A stretch of DNA of 64,000 nucleotides from Caprella mutica. Its lineage: Eukaryota; Arthropoda; Malacostraca; Amphipoda; Caprellidae. The position numbers and the translations under genes were made by a program. Below the pieces are notes generated by a model. It did no database searches and was not told the origin of the DNA. It saw nothing but the letters and a program-made list of their open reading frames with translations. Shown here piece after piece: positions 1 through 12,194 of this stretch (position 1 is the first letter of the stretch; each line of letters begins with the position of its first letter). The stretch is from contig CANNZV010001056.1 of NCBI GenBank assembly GCA_947561585.1, positions 1 through 64,000 of the forward strand. Reading direction: 5' to 3'.

Positions 1-680
1 ATGCTAATTTGAATTTGATTCCGTTTAACGTTCATAATAGATCGTAGTCCATAGTTACTGGAAACAATGTAAAGTTATTACTAAGTTAATCAATATACTT
101 TGAAAGCATGTACAATATTGTACTGTACTTCTATTATAATTTATTTGTTTAAAAAAGATTTACTTTATTTCATTATTAATGTCCTGGCTATAATTTTTTT
201 TATCTATTGCTTCTGCAGATTCCTCAAACTTTGGAGAATGTAGCAAATGATTATCACCTGATATTTTTATCCTTAAAACCTAGCAACATTTTGTATTAGT
301 ATTAAATTGGATTACCAAATCCAATGAATCAAATGAATTTCGTGTAATGGAAATCTAATGTCATTTAATTGTTATTACATTATCGAATAATTCTCATGAA
401 CTTTTCACTTAATTGTTATCTTTATGAATTTTTAGTGTAACTATTTTTTCTTAAATATATATATTATTATTATTATTATGTTTCGATTGTCGATTGTCTA
501 GCTATTTCTTAAAAATAAACACTTCAAATGAACACCAAAAGTGCTCCAATTCACTTTATTCACTTCAGATGGAACATTCCAATCAATTTGTGTTCATTTT
601 CAGATGATGTAGTTATAGGTTTGGTTTGAAGTTCTATCAGAGCTTCTCACCTACAGAGTGAAGTCAAATCCTGTCACTGA
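1..680. other. AT-rich non-coding stretch with one good acceptor-like site
   Basis: No gene is recognisable. A T-rich run followed by ttgcttctgcag ends at 218 and looks like a 3' splice site on the + strand. The three frames after it close after 26, 7 and 9 codons, so any exon starting at 219 would be very short. A (tta)n-like microsatellite lies near 463-480. Candidate exon at 219: confidence about 0.15. Confidence 0.4.
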
Positions 681-989
681 TGTACTTATGATGTCATAAC
701 AGTGATGTGGAGAACACACTTGCTGTACTTATGATGTCATAATAGTGATGTGGAGAACACACTTGTTGTACTTATGACGTCATAACAGTGATGTGGAGAA
801 CACACTTGCTGTACTTATGATGTCATAACAGTGATGTGGAGAAAACACTTGCTGTACTTATGATGACATAACAGTGATGTGGAGAACACACTTGCTGTAC
901 TTATGATGACATAACAGTGATGTGGAGAACACACTTGCTGTACTTATGATGACATAACAGTGATGTAGAGAACACACTTGCTGTACTTA
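681..989. repeat. 43-bp minisatellite, seven full copies
   Basis: Unit starts fall at 681, 724, 767, 810, 853, 896 and 939, with a partial eighth at 982; each begins tgtacttatgatg and ends with agaacacacttgc. Copies differ by single substitutions: the first copies have gtcat where the last three have gacat. The core ttatgatgtcataa is a near-palindrome and becomes a perfect 14-bp palindrome with a CRE-like TGACGTCA centre in the copy starting at 767. No coding frame is maintained, since 43 is not a multiple of 3. Confidence 0.95.
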
Positions 990-1413
990 ATATATTAAAA
1001 TAATAATAAGAAGGATTTCGTTAAACTAGGCATAATCATTGCACAGGTTTACCATTTTTTTATTGCTGCGATTTTTATTGAAGTCAATAATATAAATTTG
1101 AAAATGTATTTAAATTTCCACTTAGTTTTTGAAATTATCGATTTTAAGGGAAATTGATGACATTTTTTCTTTTTCTGTCAGAAATGTGATGCCTTATTTT
1201 ATCCTTCTTGCACATAGTTTTATATATCTTCATTTTTTTAATGAAATCCAAATTAATTTGTATAAATCTTTTCAGTAACCGTGAATAAGATATAACTTTT
1301 CATTAAGATATTTTATAGTAATGATGTTGAATATTTTCAATCTATAGTTATTTTCTTCATCTCATTCCCTCTTCATTTCTTTTTCTCTTACCATCTCCTT
1401 GTCATGGCTGCAG
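990..1413. other. AT-rich sequence ending in a pyrimidine tract and acceptor
   Basis: Nothing coding is visible. From about 1350 the + strand becomes strongly pyrimidine-rich (ctcattccctcttcattt, then tttttctctt) and ends in gctgcag at 1413, which is the classical form of a 3' splice site and supports the exon that follows. Confidence 0.5.
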
Positions 1414-1533
1414 AGTATCGATGCAATGACTTCAATTGACTCATTAAATGCATCATCATCAGGTTGCGTGCAAAATAAGGTCTGTTCCGAAGGATCTCAG
1501 TCTCCAAATTACCAGACATTATCTTCATGTTGA
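1414..1533 (+). CDS. candidate terminal coding exon, product unknown
   Basis: A clear polypyrimidine tract and gctgcag acceptor at 1350-1413 are followed directly by an open frame of 39 codons that ends at TGA 1531-1533. The translation begins SIDAMTSIDSLNASSSG and ends YQTLSSC: serine-rich, polar, without the Phe/Ile/Lys/Asn excess of random AT-rich translation here, and locally less AT-rich. That is what the C-terminal tail of a signalling or membrane protein often looks like, but I recognise no family. Reading frame phase is inferred from openness only; upstream exons are not visible in the window and would lie to the left. No polyadenylation signal is close (the nearest AATAAA-type motif I noticed is near 2006). 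A fortuitous opening is the alternative. Confidence 0.42.
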   Translation, partial: SIDAMTSIDSLNASSSGCVQNKVCSEGSQSPNYQTLSSC

Positions 1534-2702
1534 GTGAGTTCATCCTCTAACATATGGGATTTAAAACGTTCTGTAATTTAGACTTTTTGAGATTAAAACT
1601 ACTTTATAACCTGTTGGTTGTTTAAATGTTAGTAATATGTATCTTAATTATAGTGGCTTTCAAGTGAATACTTTATTCCCGTACATAAATTCACCGCTGA
1701 AATTCTCGATATAAACTGTTCCTTTATTATGATAAGTGTTTATACCAATATAGTTAACACCCAGAGTGACACAGTATATTTATATTTACTTAAATAGCAA
1801 TTGTACGAAATTGCTTATAACGGTCGGATGAACAAAATATACCCGAAGTTTTTATTGATTTCATACAACCTAAATTATCATTAACTATTCTGTATCAATT
1901 CAGTGAGGCAACATAGAATTATTTAGACTATCTATCCCACTTTCTGTTCATTCTATTACACAAGTGTCTAATTTATACCTGTTCCAGTTTCTGAAAACAG
2001 AGCGATAAATAAATTCACTACTTCATAAGTAACGGTCTAATCTTATAATGTTACCATGAGATTTATTTACTTCGTGAAACGCACAGATCAAATTATTAAA
2101 TATACATTAATTTGCTTTATTATTCTGATGAATATTACCTGGTGAAGTGATAATTACTAAGATTTTTCAGGAAAATATATGAGAAAAGTAAGTTTTTCTG
2201 TGATTTTACATAATAAAACAAAACCACAATGATATTATAAAGTGAATATAAGTTGATGAATAAAGCATTTTGTATTTATATGAAGTATAGAACAATTTTC
2301 TTTGAAAAAATAATCGAGTGGTAGTTTTGGACTGAATGTTAGTTTATGTGTTAGAACAATTATTTTCTTCAACACAATGCTATTTTGCTGTAATTTTTCC
2401 CTGTAACTAAACATGTACAAATAACTTATAACTAAATGAGATTATACCAATACAGAGCCATTTCACTCACATTGATTATAACCCGCAATTTATTTGATAA
2501 TCATCTACGTAACTAATACTTCAGTTCACATTGTCCAAATATTGTTCTGAAGTGCTGCTCTATGTTTATAAATAATAAATGTAAACATAAACCTTGTTAA
2601 TTTATTGTTTCTATTTTATTTATGTATGTATTTGTCATTTGAGTTTCAAACATCAATTACCTAAAGGCTTGTCAAACAATTCTCAAACCAAATAAAGTCT
2701 CC
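1534..2702. other. gene-free AT-rich stretch
   Basis: No supported gene, RNA or repeat. If the exon at 1414-1533 is real, the first part would be its 3' UTR; an AATAAA-like motif near 2006 could serve as the polyadenylation signal. The minus-strand frame at 2235-2420 is rich in AT-biased residues and looks like chance. Confidence 0.4.
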
Positions 2703-2864
2703 ATGTCGAATAACATTTATCTCGACAGAGTCGAAAACAAAACTGTCGAATTCAAATTGTGGGGAAAACTTTTCACGAATTGTCAGCTGCAAATGACATC
2801 CTTGATAGAGTTAAAGGGACGTCACATGACAGAAGGAGGTGGGTCAGACGTGTGGATACTCTGA
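2703..2864 (+). CDS. small ORF (53 codons), unrecognised
   Basis: The frame opens at ATG 2703 and closes at TGA 2862-2864. It begins MSNNIYLDRVENKTVEF and ends GGGSDVWIL. The stretch is less AT-rich than its flanks and the composition is polar, which is why I list it, but 53 codons is short, there is no recognisable domain, and no splice signals flank it convincingly. An adjacent frame is also open for a while, as expected in any GC-richer patch. It may be a fossil of a transposon or exon, or chance. Confidence 0.15.
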   Translation: MSNNIYLDRVENKTVEFKLWGKLFTNCQLQMTSLIELKGRHMTEGGGSDVWIL

Positions 2865-3552
2865 TGGTGAAAACAACTTACTCTACTATCAATTAAATAA
2901 TATTCTTTTCAAATCTGCTATTATGATGATTGAAGAGTTAAGGAGAAATGAATATTTATACAAGCAATTTTCAATTCCTTATCATAGTTGAATTCGTTCT
3001 CAAATGAAACATCTTATTATAATATGCAAATCAATCAGGTTACGCACATTTATGTTTTATATATTTTATTTGACAATGTAGAAGAAAGTAATTTTACTCT
3101 CCCATTTTCTGCTTGTTACTTTTGTATTATTTATTTTATCTTGAACAAATTTCACATTTTATCCTTCTATTGTTTCTTTACAAAACTTTGATGTTCATCG
3201 TTACGAACTGTTATTTACGATATTTCAGTGAATGTTCCGACATAAGTTCGTCCCTTCTAGTGACTCTTTCAGTTTTATCTGACTGAACAGGCAGAAAAAA
3301 GTGAAAAAGATTACGCTTCGAATTCTGCACTTTGATCCAGAGTAAGTTTAGCCTTTTGATATAATATCAGTGAAATTCACAGCCAACAGTTACTGTACTG
3401 TAATAATCACTCACTATTCTAAATTATAAGGGTAAATTTATCTCTAATCCCACGAATTTGCGTTTTATCAATAAACTAAGATTGTAGAATTAACAAGATA
3501 GAAATTGATATTACATTTATAGCTCACTTAGATATTTGTGGATATACCTGCA
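2865..3552. other. AT-rich stretch with a diverged copy of repeat F
   Basis: The frame at 2988-3191 is Phe/Ile/Tyr-rich and reads as chance. About 3227-3400 resembles 45506-45655: both share a block with tttcatctgactgaa or tttatctgactgaa followed by an aaaaaagtga stretch and a similar ggcagtgaa-type continuation. This looks like an old, diverged interspersed repeat in the same orientation. Confidence 0.4.
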
Positions 3553-3607
3553 CACAGACTACTATAGCTATATATCAGACTACTAACCATGTGTAGAGTA
3601 GTCTGTG
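3553..3607. repeat. inverted repeat, perfect 11-bp arms
   Basis: CACAGACTACT at 3553-3563 is matched exactly in reverse complement by AGTAGTCTGTG at 3597-3607. The 33-nt loop contains agactact once more near 3577-3585. A MITE remnant or chance hairpin; no flanking target duplication was recognised. Confidence 0.6.
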
Positions 3608-4113
3608 ATCTACACTATGATTATTATCTAACATCAGATATAACATAAAAACACAAGTTTCATTATCATGTGAATTCAATTCAATTTTTTTTATTGATTA
3701 TTAAATAATTTCTTCAATGAAAATTTTCGTTTCTGTTATAAAAATATGGTACTAATTTCAGTGGTTCATCGCTATTAATTTTCAAAATTTTAATTGACTC
3801 AATTACTGGTTGCAAATTTCAGCCGTAAGCATATTTTCATTTTATGACTATCAATCATGATTGCCTTGCTATATACATGTATATACCATTTTACACAATA
3901 TTTTCTATCCTATAGAGAATTCCTATATATTATCGTTTGTATATTGTGTTACCAATTCGATGTTCTGAATTTTAGCAAATTTTCTAGTGGAGATTCGCAA
4001 TTCTGACAACTTTTAACTTTAGTTACCTGAAACTTTTATGTGTAGGATAATCAATTTGCAGGTATCCTTTTTCATCATTCATCACACGTTATAGCATCTT
4101 ACTAAGTTCATTG

Positions 4114-4351
4114 TAGGTACAACAATGGATCTCTTCAGCAACTTCTCCTCTATTGACTTTGGCATAGAAAGTATTCAGTACTTTCCCCTTGTAGAGACGA
4201 GATATTTTGAAACTTATCTCAAAGTTGCTCAGGAACATCTCTAATTAACTGATGTTGCTGCTGGTATCTGATGGAGGTGAAACATCCGTAGATTGCACGC
4301 ACCATTTAGTCTCTATTTCTGAAATCAGTTCGAGAAAACCTCTCATATTTT
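4114..4351 (+). repeat. interspersed repeat A, copy 1
   Basis: Runs from taggtacaacaatgg to tctcatatttt. It matches the reverse complement of 13511-13753 nearly base for base over about 238 bp, apart from one short indel near 4193 and a few substitutions, so the copies are recent. Within it ggtatctgatggagg occurs at about 4264 and again just beyond the end at about 4352. On the + strand a frame starting MDLFSNFSSIDFGIES runs to a stop near 4243; in the other copy the indel changes the frame, so coding constraint is unlikely. Type of element unknown. Confidence 0.85.
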
Positions 4352-5318
4352 GGTATCTGATGGAGGCAAAACTGCATCACAATGACTATTTTGAAGTTAG
4401 TTCCCTTAAATATCTCATCTATAGCTAAGTTCTCAATTGTGATTGGACAATCATTCTAGGTTCGGCATCTGTCAAATCGTCTTATTCAGCAACTGTAGAA
4501 TATTTTCTCTAATGACATGAAGAAGATACGAACGTAACTAATATTTGTTCATTCAAGTATGTTATAACATATTTTTGTTCAAGTTTTTCAGAACGATATG
4601 TAAAAGGTCAACGCTCTGTGATGAACAGGAAATATAATATTAACAGTTAACACGAATAATAAATATAATAATACTTTGGATCATAACTAAATTCAACTCT
4701 TAAAAAAGAATCATCATGATGATAAGTAGATATATTTTCCTTTCCGAGTATATAAGAGAAAGAATTCATTCATTATCTTTGTTATTCAGTTTCTTTTTGC
4801 TCACCTGGTGATTATTTTCTTTTTTATTCATTATTTCCCTAATGGGATGATTGCAGTGTTGTTCTCGCCTTTGAATTTGGATTCTAAACATTGTGGAAAT
4901 AGAAAAAAAAATTAACGTTAATGCACAGCTGTTTTTTTAAAACAGAAAATACCTTACAGAATTCTTTATGTTAATGAATATAATTTCCCTTACAAATTCA
5001 ATGAATATTCATTAATAATAAAAAGAATCATGATTTCAGATTTTAATAAAGTTAACACAGAGAGAGGGTTAGGAAATGTTTGAGAACTACTCTTTGTTTC
5101 TTAAATTATTATTCGTGAACATCATACTATATATTTTAACGAATAATTGTGATAAATAAATTATTTCTTGAAGAAATTCATTCTCTAGTTAAAGTTCGAT
5201 TCAATTGAAAAATCGTTTCTAGACTCTCTCATTGCATTTTTAATTAGAAATAGTGTATATTGATTCATTTCTTTGCGATAGTTCACAGCTCTACACTCGT
5301 AGAAATTCAATAATATTT
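4352..5318. other. gene-free AT-rich stretch
   Basis: Nothing recognised. A weak acceptor-like context (tttccctaatgggatgattgcag) ends at about 4855 and is followed by a frame of 18 codons only (starts LFSPLNLDSKHC); I do not call it an exon. Confidence 0.35.
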
Positions 5319-7059
5319 TGGCCCAGTTGCGAAATACGACTCCTTTGAAATACAAATATTCGATCCAATTCCTCGATCTTAAAATATGATATTTTGGTGT
5401 TTGGAAAGGGTGACCGGAGAATTAATATTTTTTAAATATTAATTTAACTGAATATATATACTTTCATGTATGTTAATAACTATATGGAAATAATATAAAT
5501 AATAATATATTACGAAACATATTATATTTCTATTTATTCCTCATATTACGATAGAATCGCAGCAACGAAGATTTTTAAGGATTCTAAAATAGAAATGAAT
5601 GGAATTTTGGTTTAAAGAGATCACATATACACTCATAAGAGAGATATTTTAAATGTAGCATTCTTAACTGTGTAGGTACTACATTGAAATATTTGTGCCA
5701 TGCACAATAATTCAGAATTCAAGAGGTAAACCGTACAATACAATAGGTACCGAATAATAAAAAAAAATTAGGTAGGTATGAAACCATCAATAATTAGAAA
5801 AGCTTTATCTTAAATTCACAATATTAAACAGTCAGGGACACTTAACACTTTTAAAATCACTGATATCTCTCCATTCTCCTTAATTCGTATGATTTGATTC
5901 TTTTCGGGTTTTTGAAGCCTTTTTGGTCACTTCAGATGCTTTTGTGTTAAGAAGAAGTGATGCAAACCGAATAGGATTAGCCAAAATACAGCTGACTATC
6001 ACTAGTGATCTTATTCATCTTTGCTGAACATTTTTTAACAAAGAAATTAGCTTCAACTATTTAGTCAACCAATCAAAACACTCCCAATGTTATACAGCGA
6101 CCTCTCGTAACACAAAATTATACAATTACTGATTAAATGATACATTGTATATATGAACAGTTAACATAAGTTTTAGGAATCTTAGTTATCTTAATATTTA
6201 CAATTCTAAATTCTTATAAAAAAATCTAAAATTATCTAAAATTTTCAGTTGTATAGTTATATAACAAATTAGTACACTTTATAATTATCAATATTTTTTA
6301 TCAATACTTATAGGTATTTGAATAGTTATGTTCTTTATAATTTCTTTTTTACGACGAATATTCCTCACGGCGAATTTTCCTAACGAAGAATTTTCCAACG
6401 GCGAAAATTCCTAGAACCTTTGGAAAGAGATGGCTGTCACGAAACACGACTCCCTGGAAAATAAAATCGAACCGACTCCTCTCATGGTAATTAAATAGTA
6501 TCTCTTCAATATTCCTACGGGGAGAAATTCAGGAGAGTCGCTTTTCATGACAGCTATATAGAGGCGATGTTAAAACAATCCGACTCCTCTTAATTTAAAT
6601 TCAAGTATCAGTGATGAAATCATTTGAATTAAATAATAATTAGAATAAATAAGATAGCAATTTTTGTATCATAGTTACGGCAAACTATACCAACTTATTT
6701 ATGTGATTGCTTCAAACATTTCATGAAGGATATTTAATTGTATTATAAAGTTTAATAAAGGATATTTCATTGTATTATAAGGTTTAATAAGTTGTACTTA
6801 AATTGAATGGTATAAACATAGAAAGGCTTTTGCTTATTAATTGAAGGTAGGTTAGGCTGGTCTTACGTTTCGTATAACATGAGGAGTCGTGTTTCGTGAC
6901 AGCCATCTCTTTCCAATCACCAAAATATCACATTTTAAGATTGAGGAGTCGTATATAATTTTTATATTTGGAAGGTGTCGTATTTCATGACAGCCGTCAT
7001 TAAAAACACACAAAAACCCTTATTATCCATTGGAGGGAGTCGTTTTCGCAACTGGGCCA
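5319..7059. mobile_element. non-autonomous DNA transposon with terminal inverted repeats, ~1.74 kb
   Basis: The left end TGGCCCAGTTGCGAAA at 5319 is repeated inverted at the right end, finishing at 7059 (TTTTCGCAACTGGGCCA). Inside, a motif of the form ggagtcgtgtttcgtgacag recurs in both orientations: near 5336, 6441, 6470, 6535, 6580, 6885, 6945, 6975 and 7035. A further terminal-type block (tttggaaagagatgg...) at 6418 is inverted at about 6905-6920. There is no transposase frame. A 32-bp tandem pair starts at 6726 and 6758. The flanks are too T-rich to read a target-site duplication. The superfamily is undetermined; the multiple inverted modules resemble foldback-type or hAT-related non-autonomous elements. 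Confidence 0.75.
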
Positions 7060-9063
7060 TTTATTTTGTTTCGAATAAATTAATTTATTTTCTTTTTCTT
7101 TTTATACATATTTATTAATTTTGTGCCATTAAAGCCATAAACAAATATCTATTATACAATAATTAATAAATATAATATCTCAAATAAATTGTTTCCAAGT
7201 CAAATTCAGATCATATACTATAGATTATGCAATTTCCTGGGCAATATCCCCAATAATTGTTTGGATGTTCTACCCTGGGAATTCATTTAAGATGAACAAC
7301 TCTCCGTGAATCTCTATAATTTCTGACAAGATTTCATATCGAGAAGATAGAAAATGATTCTTTGTTTTGTTTATTTTATTTTATCGGAGGTAAAATTGCA
7401 ACTTTTGTTCATTAGCGGAATTTAAAGCTTATGAAATATTAATAGTTAAAGACTAAAGGATTTGTATTGTGAGACTAATTCCTTCGTATTTTATCTTAAA
7501 CTAAGTGTATTATAAATTGGATTATCCTCGTTTGTTCAAAATATTCCATTTAAACTCTACAGATTATACATTTCTTAGTAAAAGTTTGGTACAACATTTT
7601 TTATATATTGCACAAGTATGAATTTTATAGTAAAATACTTAACGTCCCTTGGGACTAAAAAAGAGAATATTTTTTATCTGATAGTACCTTGTGGTACAGT
7701 TTAATATTTCGGTTATTTGCTTTCGTTCAGTTACCGCATGTTGTTATTTTTTATCTATTTTATTCATTATTTTGACAAGTTATTAAAGAGGAAAAGAAAC
7801 GTATATGAACTGTTTTAGAATATTAATTATGTAGTATTACTTAATTTAAAAAAAAAAAACAGATACTAACAGTTAATTTGTAATCGAATATATTGAAATA
7901 TTTTCATATCTTAGAAGAATGGAACTAAATAATATTTATGAAAAAAGGATGAACAAAGTCAGTTATTATATAAGAGTTGTATTTTTTATTGGATATGAAA
8001 GTAATTATCCGTTGTTATATGTTTTTTCTAACAGAATGAAAAATCTAATTCCATATTACTTGTCATATAATCTAAATTATTTATATGTCTAATTTTGTGT
8101 AAACTCAGAAAAAAGAATATTCACTTTAATTGGAGTTAAATAACCATTTATAATTTAAAGCCGTATAGAACAAAAGGGAAATTAAAATAAGGAACAAAAT
8201 TTCTTCAATCCAATTAAACTGTGTAATGATATTTAATACAAAACCAACCAATACAATTTAACATCAATTATCATTATATTTTCCCCATTCATTGCCCCTC
8301 TTTTCCATACAATTCCAATAATATTCGTATTTATTGTAGAAAGATATTACACATAACTTGCCAATGTAATTAATTCCCTATCAGTAAAAAGTGCCAATTA
8401 AATTCTTCAATTACAATCTGATTATATTATTACTATTGCATTTTCAAAGCAGAGAGTATTGCAATTGTTTTATATTGCAGTCATTGAAGTAATTGGAATC
8501 ATCGAGTAATAATTTCAATTCAAAGAATTAATGTGAATTGCAGTATCTAATTTATTTTACATGACACTACACCAATAGTTTTTGTTTTAATTATCATGTA
8601 TTCAGATATCAAATAACATCATCATAAGAAGATAAAACTTAATAATACAAAATATTGTGTACAAAAAATTATCGATATTTTTATCATAGCTACATAAAAA
8701 TTATTTTTCAAATATTTTAGACTTCTATTATTCGAAAGCTCTAGACAAAATAAAGGATGTACAACTTTTTCGTAGTTTCTCTTTTGCTACACTTCATAAA
8801 TATGAATTATATTATTATTAAATTTGTGTACACATGTATAGTTTCCGTATGGTTGAATTTGTATTGATATCATCAATTTACATAGAATTTCCATATTAAC
8901 CTCTGTATAATTTTGTATTGTTTCTAATCGGCTTCTACAACATACTAACAGACACTAAACATACGTTAAAACTAATATGCCTATAAGCAATGACTTCTTC
9001 GTTTTATTTAAGCATGTCATACCAGTGAACAAAATATCTCTGTATTCTTGTCATTAAAATGTA
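7060..9063. other. gene-free AT-rich stretch
   Basis: No supported gene. A + strand frame is open from about 7178 to a TGA at 7307-7309 (43 codons, central part YAISWAISPIIVWMF); it is hydrophobic but has no start or splice context. Otherwise low-complexity AT-rich sequence. Confidence 0.35.
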
Positions 9064-9184
9064 ATGGTCCACTCCAGTGCGATTAATTCCTCTTTTGTGA
9101 AGACATTCTCAAATGTGGTGTTTATATCTCACTTTGAGAGTAACAACAGTACTTACCATTCGGCAAATGGAGGATGTACTTTAA
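9064..9184 (-). repeat. interspersed repeat B, copy 1 (contains a strong minus-strand splice-donor motif)
   Basis: atggtccactccagtgcgat through gcaaatggaggatgtacttt matches 54527-54660 in the same orientation with few differences; the other copy has about 14 extra bases in the ttcctctt region. Read on the minus strand both copies contain CCGAATG followed by GTAAGTACT, a near-ideal 5' splice site (minus-strand GT at 9156-9155). The frame at 9064-9246 lies mainly within this repeat and is not supported as a gene. Could be a duplicated 5' exon and intron start, or a transposon fragment. Confidence 0.8.
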
Positions 9185-9309
9185 TTACTGACTTTTTTTT
9201 TCTTGTCTTATTATATTTTAAAGTGAAAAAAATTACTGTTATTTAGTTGTGTTTGTCATATATGTGTTGATTATCCATTAAGAATCCTATATAGTCATAT
9301 TTATATCAT

Positions 9310-9850
9310 ATTGCCCAGTTCCTTTCACAGTGGCAGAAATATTTTTTGCCGAACGGACAATTTACCTGAAAACACTTTGCCGAACAGTCATTTGGCCTAA
9401 CGGACAATTAGCCGGTAACAACGTGTATCCAAATGGCGAACTGCACGATCTGTCATTTAGCTGTTTAATTTTATTAAATACTTAATTAATTAATAAATAA
9501 TAATAAAGTCTGCCAGTGTATATAATGTGTGTCCATATTACGAACTACAAGCATTTATAATTTGTTCATAATTATGGATTTCATAGATTCAACAAGGGGA
9601 TAAGATAGTTATTGTTCAAAGGCCTCGCTAACATCGTTGATAAATGAATAACCTGGAAGATCAAAATAATGAAATTACGAAATAAAGTATTATTATTGAC
9701 CAACTACTTTTGTTACCTATATTACAATATAAATAACTGCAAATCATAAGCCTTTCGGTCAAAGGTCCGTTCAGCAAAACTTCTCTCTTTCAAATGTCCG
9801 TTCAGCAAAACTTCTCTCTTTCAAGTGTCCGCACAAAGCCTTTCACTCAT
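9310..9850. mobile_element. inverted-repeat element remnant with 'gccgaacggacaa' motif
   Basis: tttgccgaacggacaattt at about 9345-9363 is answered by the inverse aaatgtccgttcagcaaaa at 9792-9810. The left side repeats variants of the motif (gccgaacagtcatttggcc, cctaacggacaattagccgg). The right side has a 31-bp direct tandem with unit starts at 9761, 9792 and a partial at 9823. Between the arms is ~400 bp of AT-rich DNA without a transposase. This fits a decayed non-autonomous element. Exact ends are uncertain. Confidence 0.5.
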
Positions 9851-11730
9851 TCTCACTGCACAATATTTATTAGTATTAAACACACAATAGTTAGTGTAAT
9901 CGCACTCGACAAATTTAGTGGATTAATATTTTTTATACTTCGCCTTGTATTTATTCTGGCCTCAAATTCTGTGTTCTTTTTTATTCATTTTAGGTAACGC
10001 GTTTTATTAATTGTTGAAGCGATGAGGATGGAGTTAAATGCATTTGGAGATTTGTAGTTTTGAATTAATGATCAGGGTAACGAACAAAACGGTACCTGCA
10101 AGCAGATACAAAAGTAACTTTAAAATAACATAATAAACAAATTACACAAATCTATGACAAAATAAAGGTTTTTAAACTTAAACATGGAAAATAATGAAAG
10201 TAGTTAAAGTCGCATTTTGAACTAACTCAAATCGCAAAAACTTTTTAAGAGAATTTATAGACAAAAGAAATTAGAAGGATTCAAAATAGCACACAAATTT
10301 TTAAGCTAGAAATTCAGATTTGAAGGCCGTAGGACAGGATAGAATAGGAATTTTTAGAGTTAGAACGATAGGGTGAACTGAACACTAATAAAGCATAAAA
10401 CCTAAAAAAGAGTATAGCGCTAACGCTATTCTCAACAAATTATTAACAAAATATTACACACACAAATAACTCTTACCTAATGTGTTTACTTTAGCATGTC
10501 GAAAACTAAACTGAAACCCATGAGGTGAAATCTCTAGAATTTGGTTTCTAATTAATAAGACAGGTGGCGCTAATTACTTATGATAAATATATGAATATAA
10601 ATTAAAATATAATCTAATTTTAAATTCGATTACAGTTAGAGATAAAATACAATGAATATAGTCACTTTATCTTCAATGATTCGATTACTGATGTTTGTTC
10701 TCTTCGTGCAGCTTATAATAATTTGCATTAAACATTTTTACTAAGCGTTCCATCTATTTCTTTTTATGTATTTATTTCTTTTCAATTATCATATTTATAT
10801 CTTATCCAATTCTTATTATTACCTGCCTGTTCCTTTTCTTTCCATCAAGTTCACAAAAACACATTTTAGTTTAATAAATCAATTTGTTTTCTAGAGTATT
10901 ATTTGTGGATTTATGATTTTAAAATCCATATCAACATAAAGTAAATGATATTTTAGAAAATGTATTTTTAAATGTGTATCAATGAATGTTTTTCTTGACA
11001 ATGTAAGCGTTCATGAGTTTTTTTGAATAGTAAAATAGTAATAAGATATAACAATTATTTTAAATTATAGTATGCAAATAATTTAGTAACAAGAATGCAT
11101 CAGTCTATTGGGATGGATATTATTAATAAATCTGCAAATTACGAACAACCACTTACACAAAATGTATGATATGTCAATCCATTGCTTTGTGAAAAAAAAG
11201 ATAACTTATATTTATTAATACATTAATAAAATAAATTTTTTATGTTAAATTTCAATATTAAAATTAAGAAGTGCTACTCCAATAATTTAATTAACTCATT
11301 CAGTTCACCTATTTTTCTCACAGGAAATTAAGTGTCATTTTTGTTGTCAAACTCCAGTAAAACTCTCCTCGTTCTTTAGAGTATAATGCAAATAAACCTC
11401 AAAGAGAATCTCAAGATTTCCCTACGTTATTTCCTCTGTAAAATACTGAATATAAGGAGCCATTCCTCTTCAATTCATTTTAACCATCAAAATAGAACTC
11501 TGGCGGTATTTTTAGGGGAAAATTTTTGGACGATCACTACATCGAATTTTATTTTCAGTTTTATCATTATTATAATATTACTTTTTGGAAATAAATGATG
11601 ATATTGAAGTTGTTCACAAATTGATATTTAATAAATATTATTATCTTGATTTAATCACTTATTAAATGTTTTAATTATAAATATTTAATAAATGTAATGG
11701 TTACAATATTGAAGTGTTATATTTTATTTG
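9851..11730. other. gene-free AT-rich stretch
   Basis: A good acceptor-like signal (cacctatttttctcacag) ends at 11324. The frame after it, starting EIKCHFCCQTPVKLSS, is open for 20 codons and a donor-like GTAAAA lies inside it, so at most a tiny exon is possible (about 0.15). The frame 11386-11598 has AT-biased composition and no other support. Confidence 0.35.
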
Positions 11731-11806
11731 AATTCAATTTTCATAAAATAATTCAATTCAATTTTCATAAAATAATTTAATTCAATTTTCATAAAATAAT
11801 TAAATT
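11730..11806. repeat. 24-bp tandem repeat, three copies
   Basis: The block caattttcataaaataatt recurs at 11735, 11759 and 11783 with period 24. Low complexity, AT-rich, not coding. Confidence 0.85.
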
Positions 11807-12194
11807 TCTATAGCTACATCTTACATTTTTGTTGCATTTAGTATTTTATGACTTATCTGATATTACATGTACATATGAAAATGAATTCTGAACTTATGCT
11901 ATTTTTATTTTTTTTCAGATTGATATTCATTATCAAAAGTGAACTTTTAATATTGTGTTTTAAAAGAATTTCATATGCATATCTAACATTACATAGTCGT
12001 GAACTTAGACTAATGGATATCAAACATGTTCATTCTAACAGTGATAAAGTGCATATAAAGTGACTATATTTTAATTTGTAACAGTAATAGAGTGATAATA
12101 AAAGTGATATAAAAATAGAGAAAGAGTGCAATCCCCACCAGTGAAGATGGACAAACAATTCACTGCAGACTCTCTCGTCTGTTCACCTCAGAAA
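11807..12194. other. AT-rich stretch before the 36-bp array
   Basis: The frame at 11848-12063 has an AT-biased residue mix and no support from splice signals. Nothing else is visible. Confidence 0.35.

Noticed and set aside
5319..7059. 8-bp target-site duplication for the inverted-repeat element
   Set aside because: The flanks (taatattt on the left, tttatttt on the right) are too T-rich and do not match cleanly; I do not claim one.
11848..12063. 71-codon plus-strand ORF
   Set aside because: Residue mix follows AT-rich composition, with no splice signal, homologous motif or GC shift.
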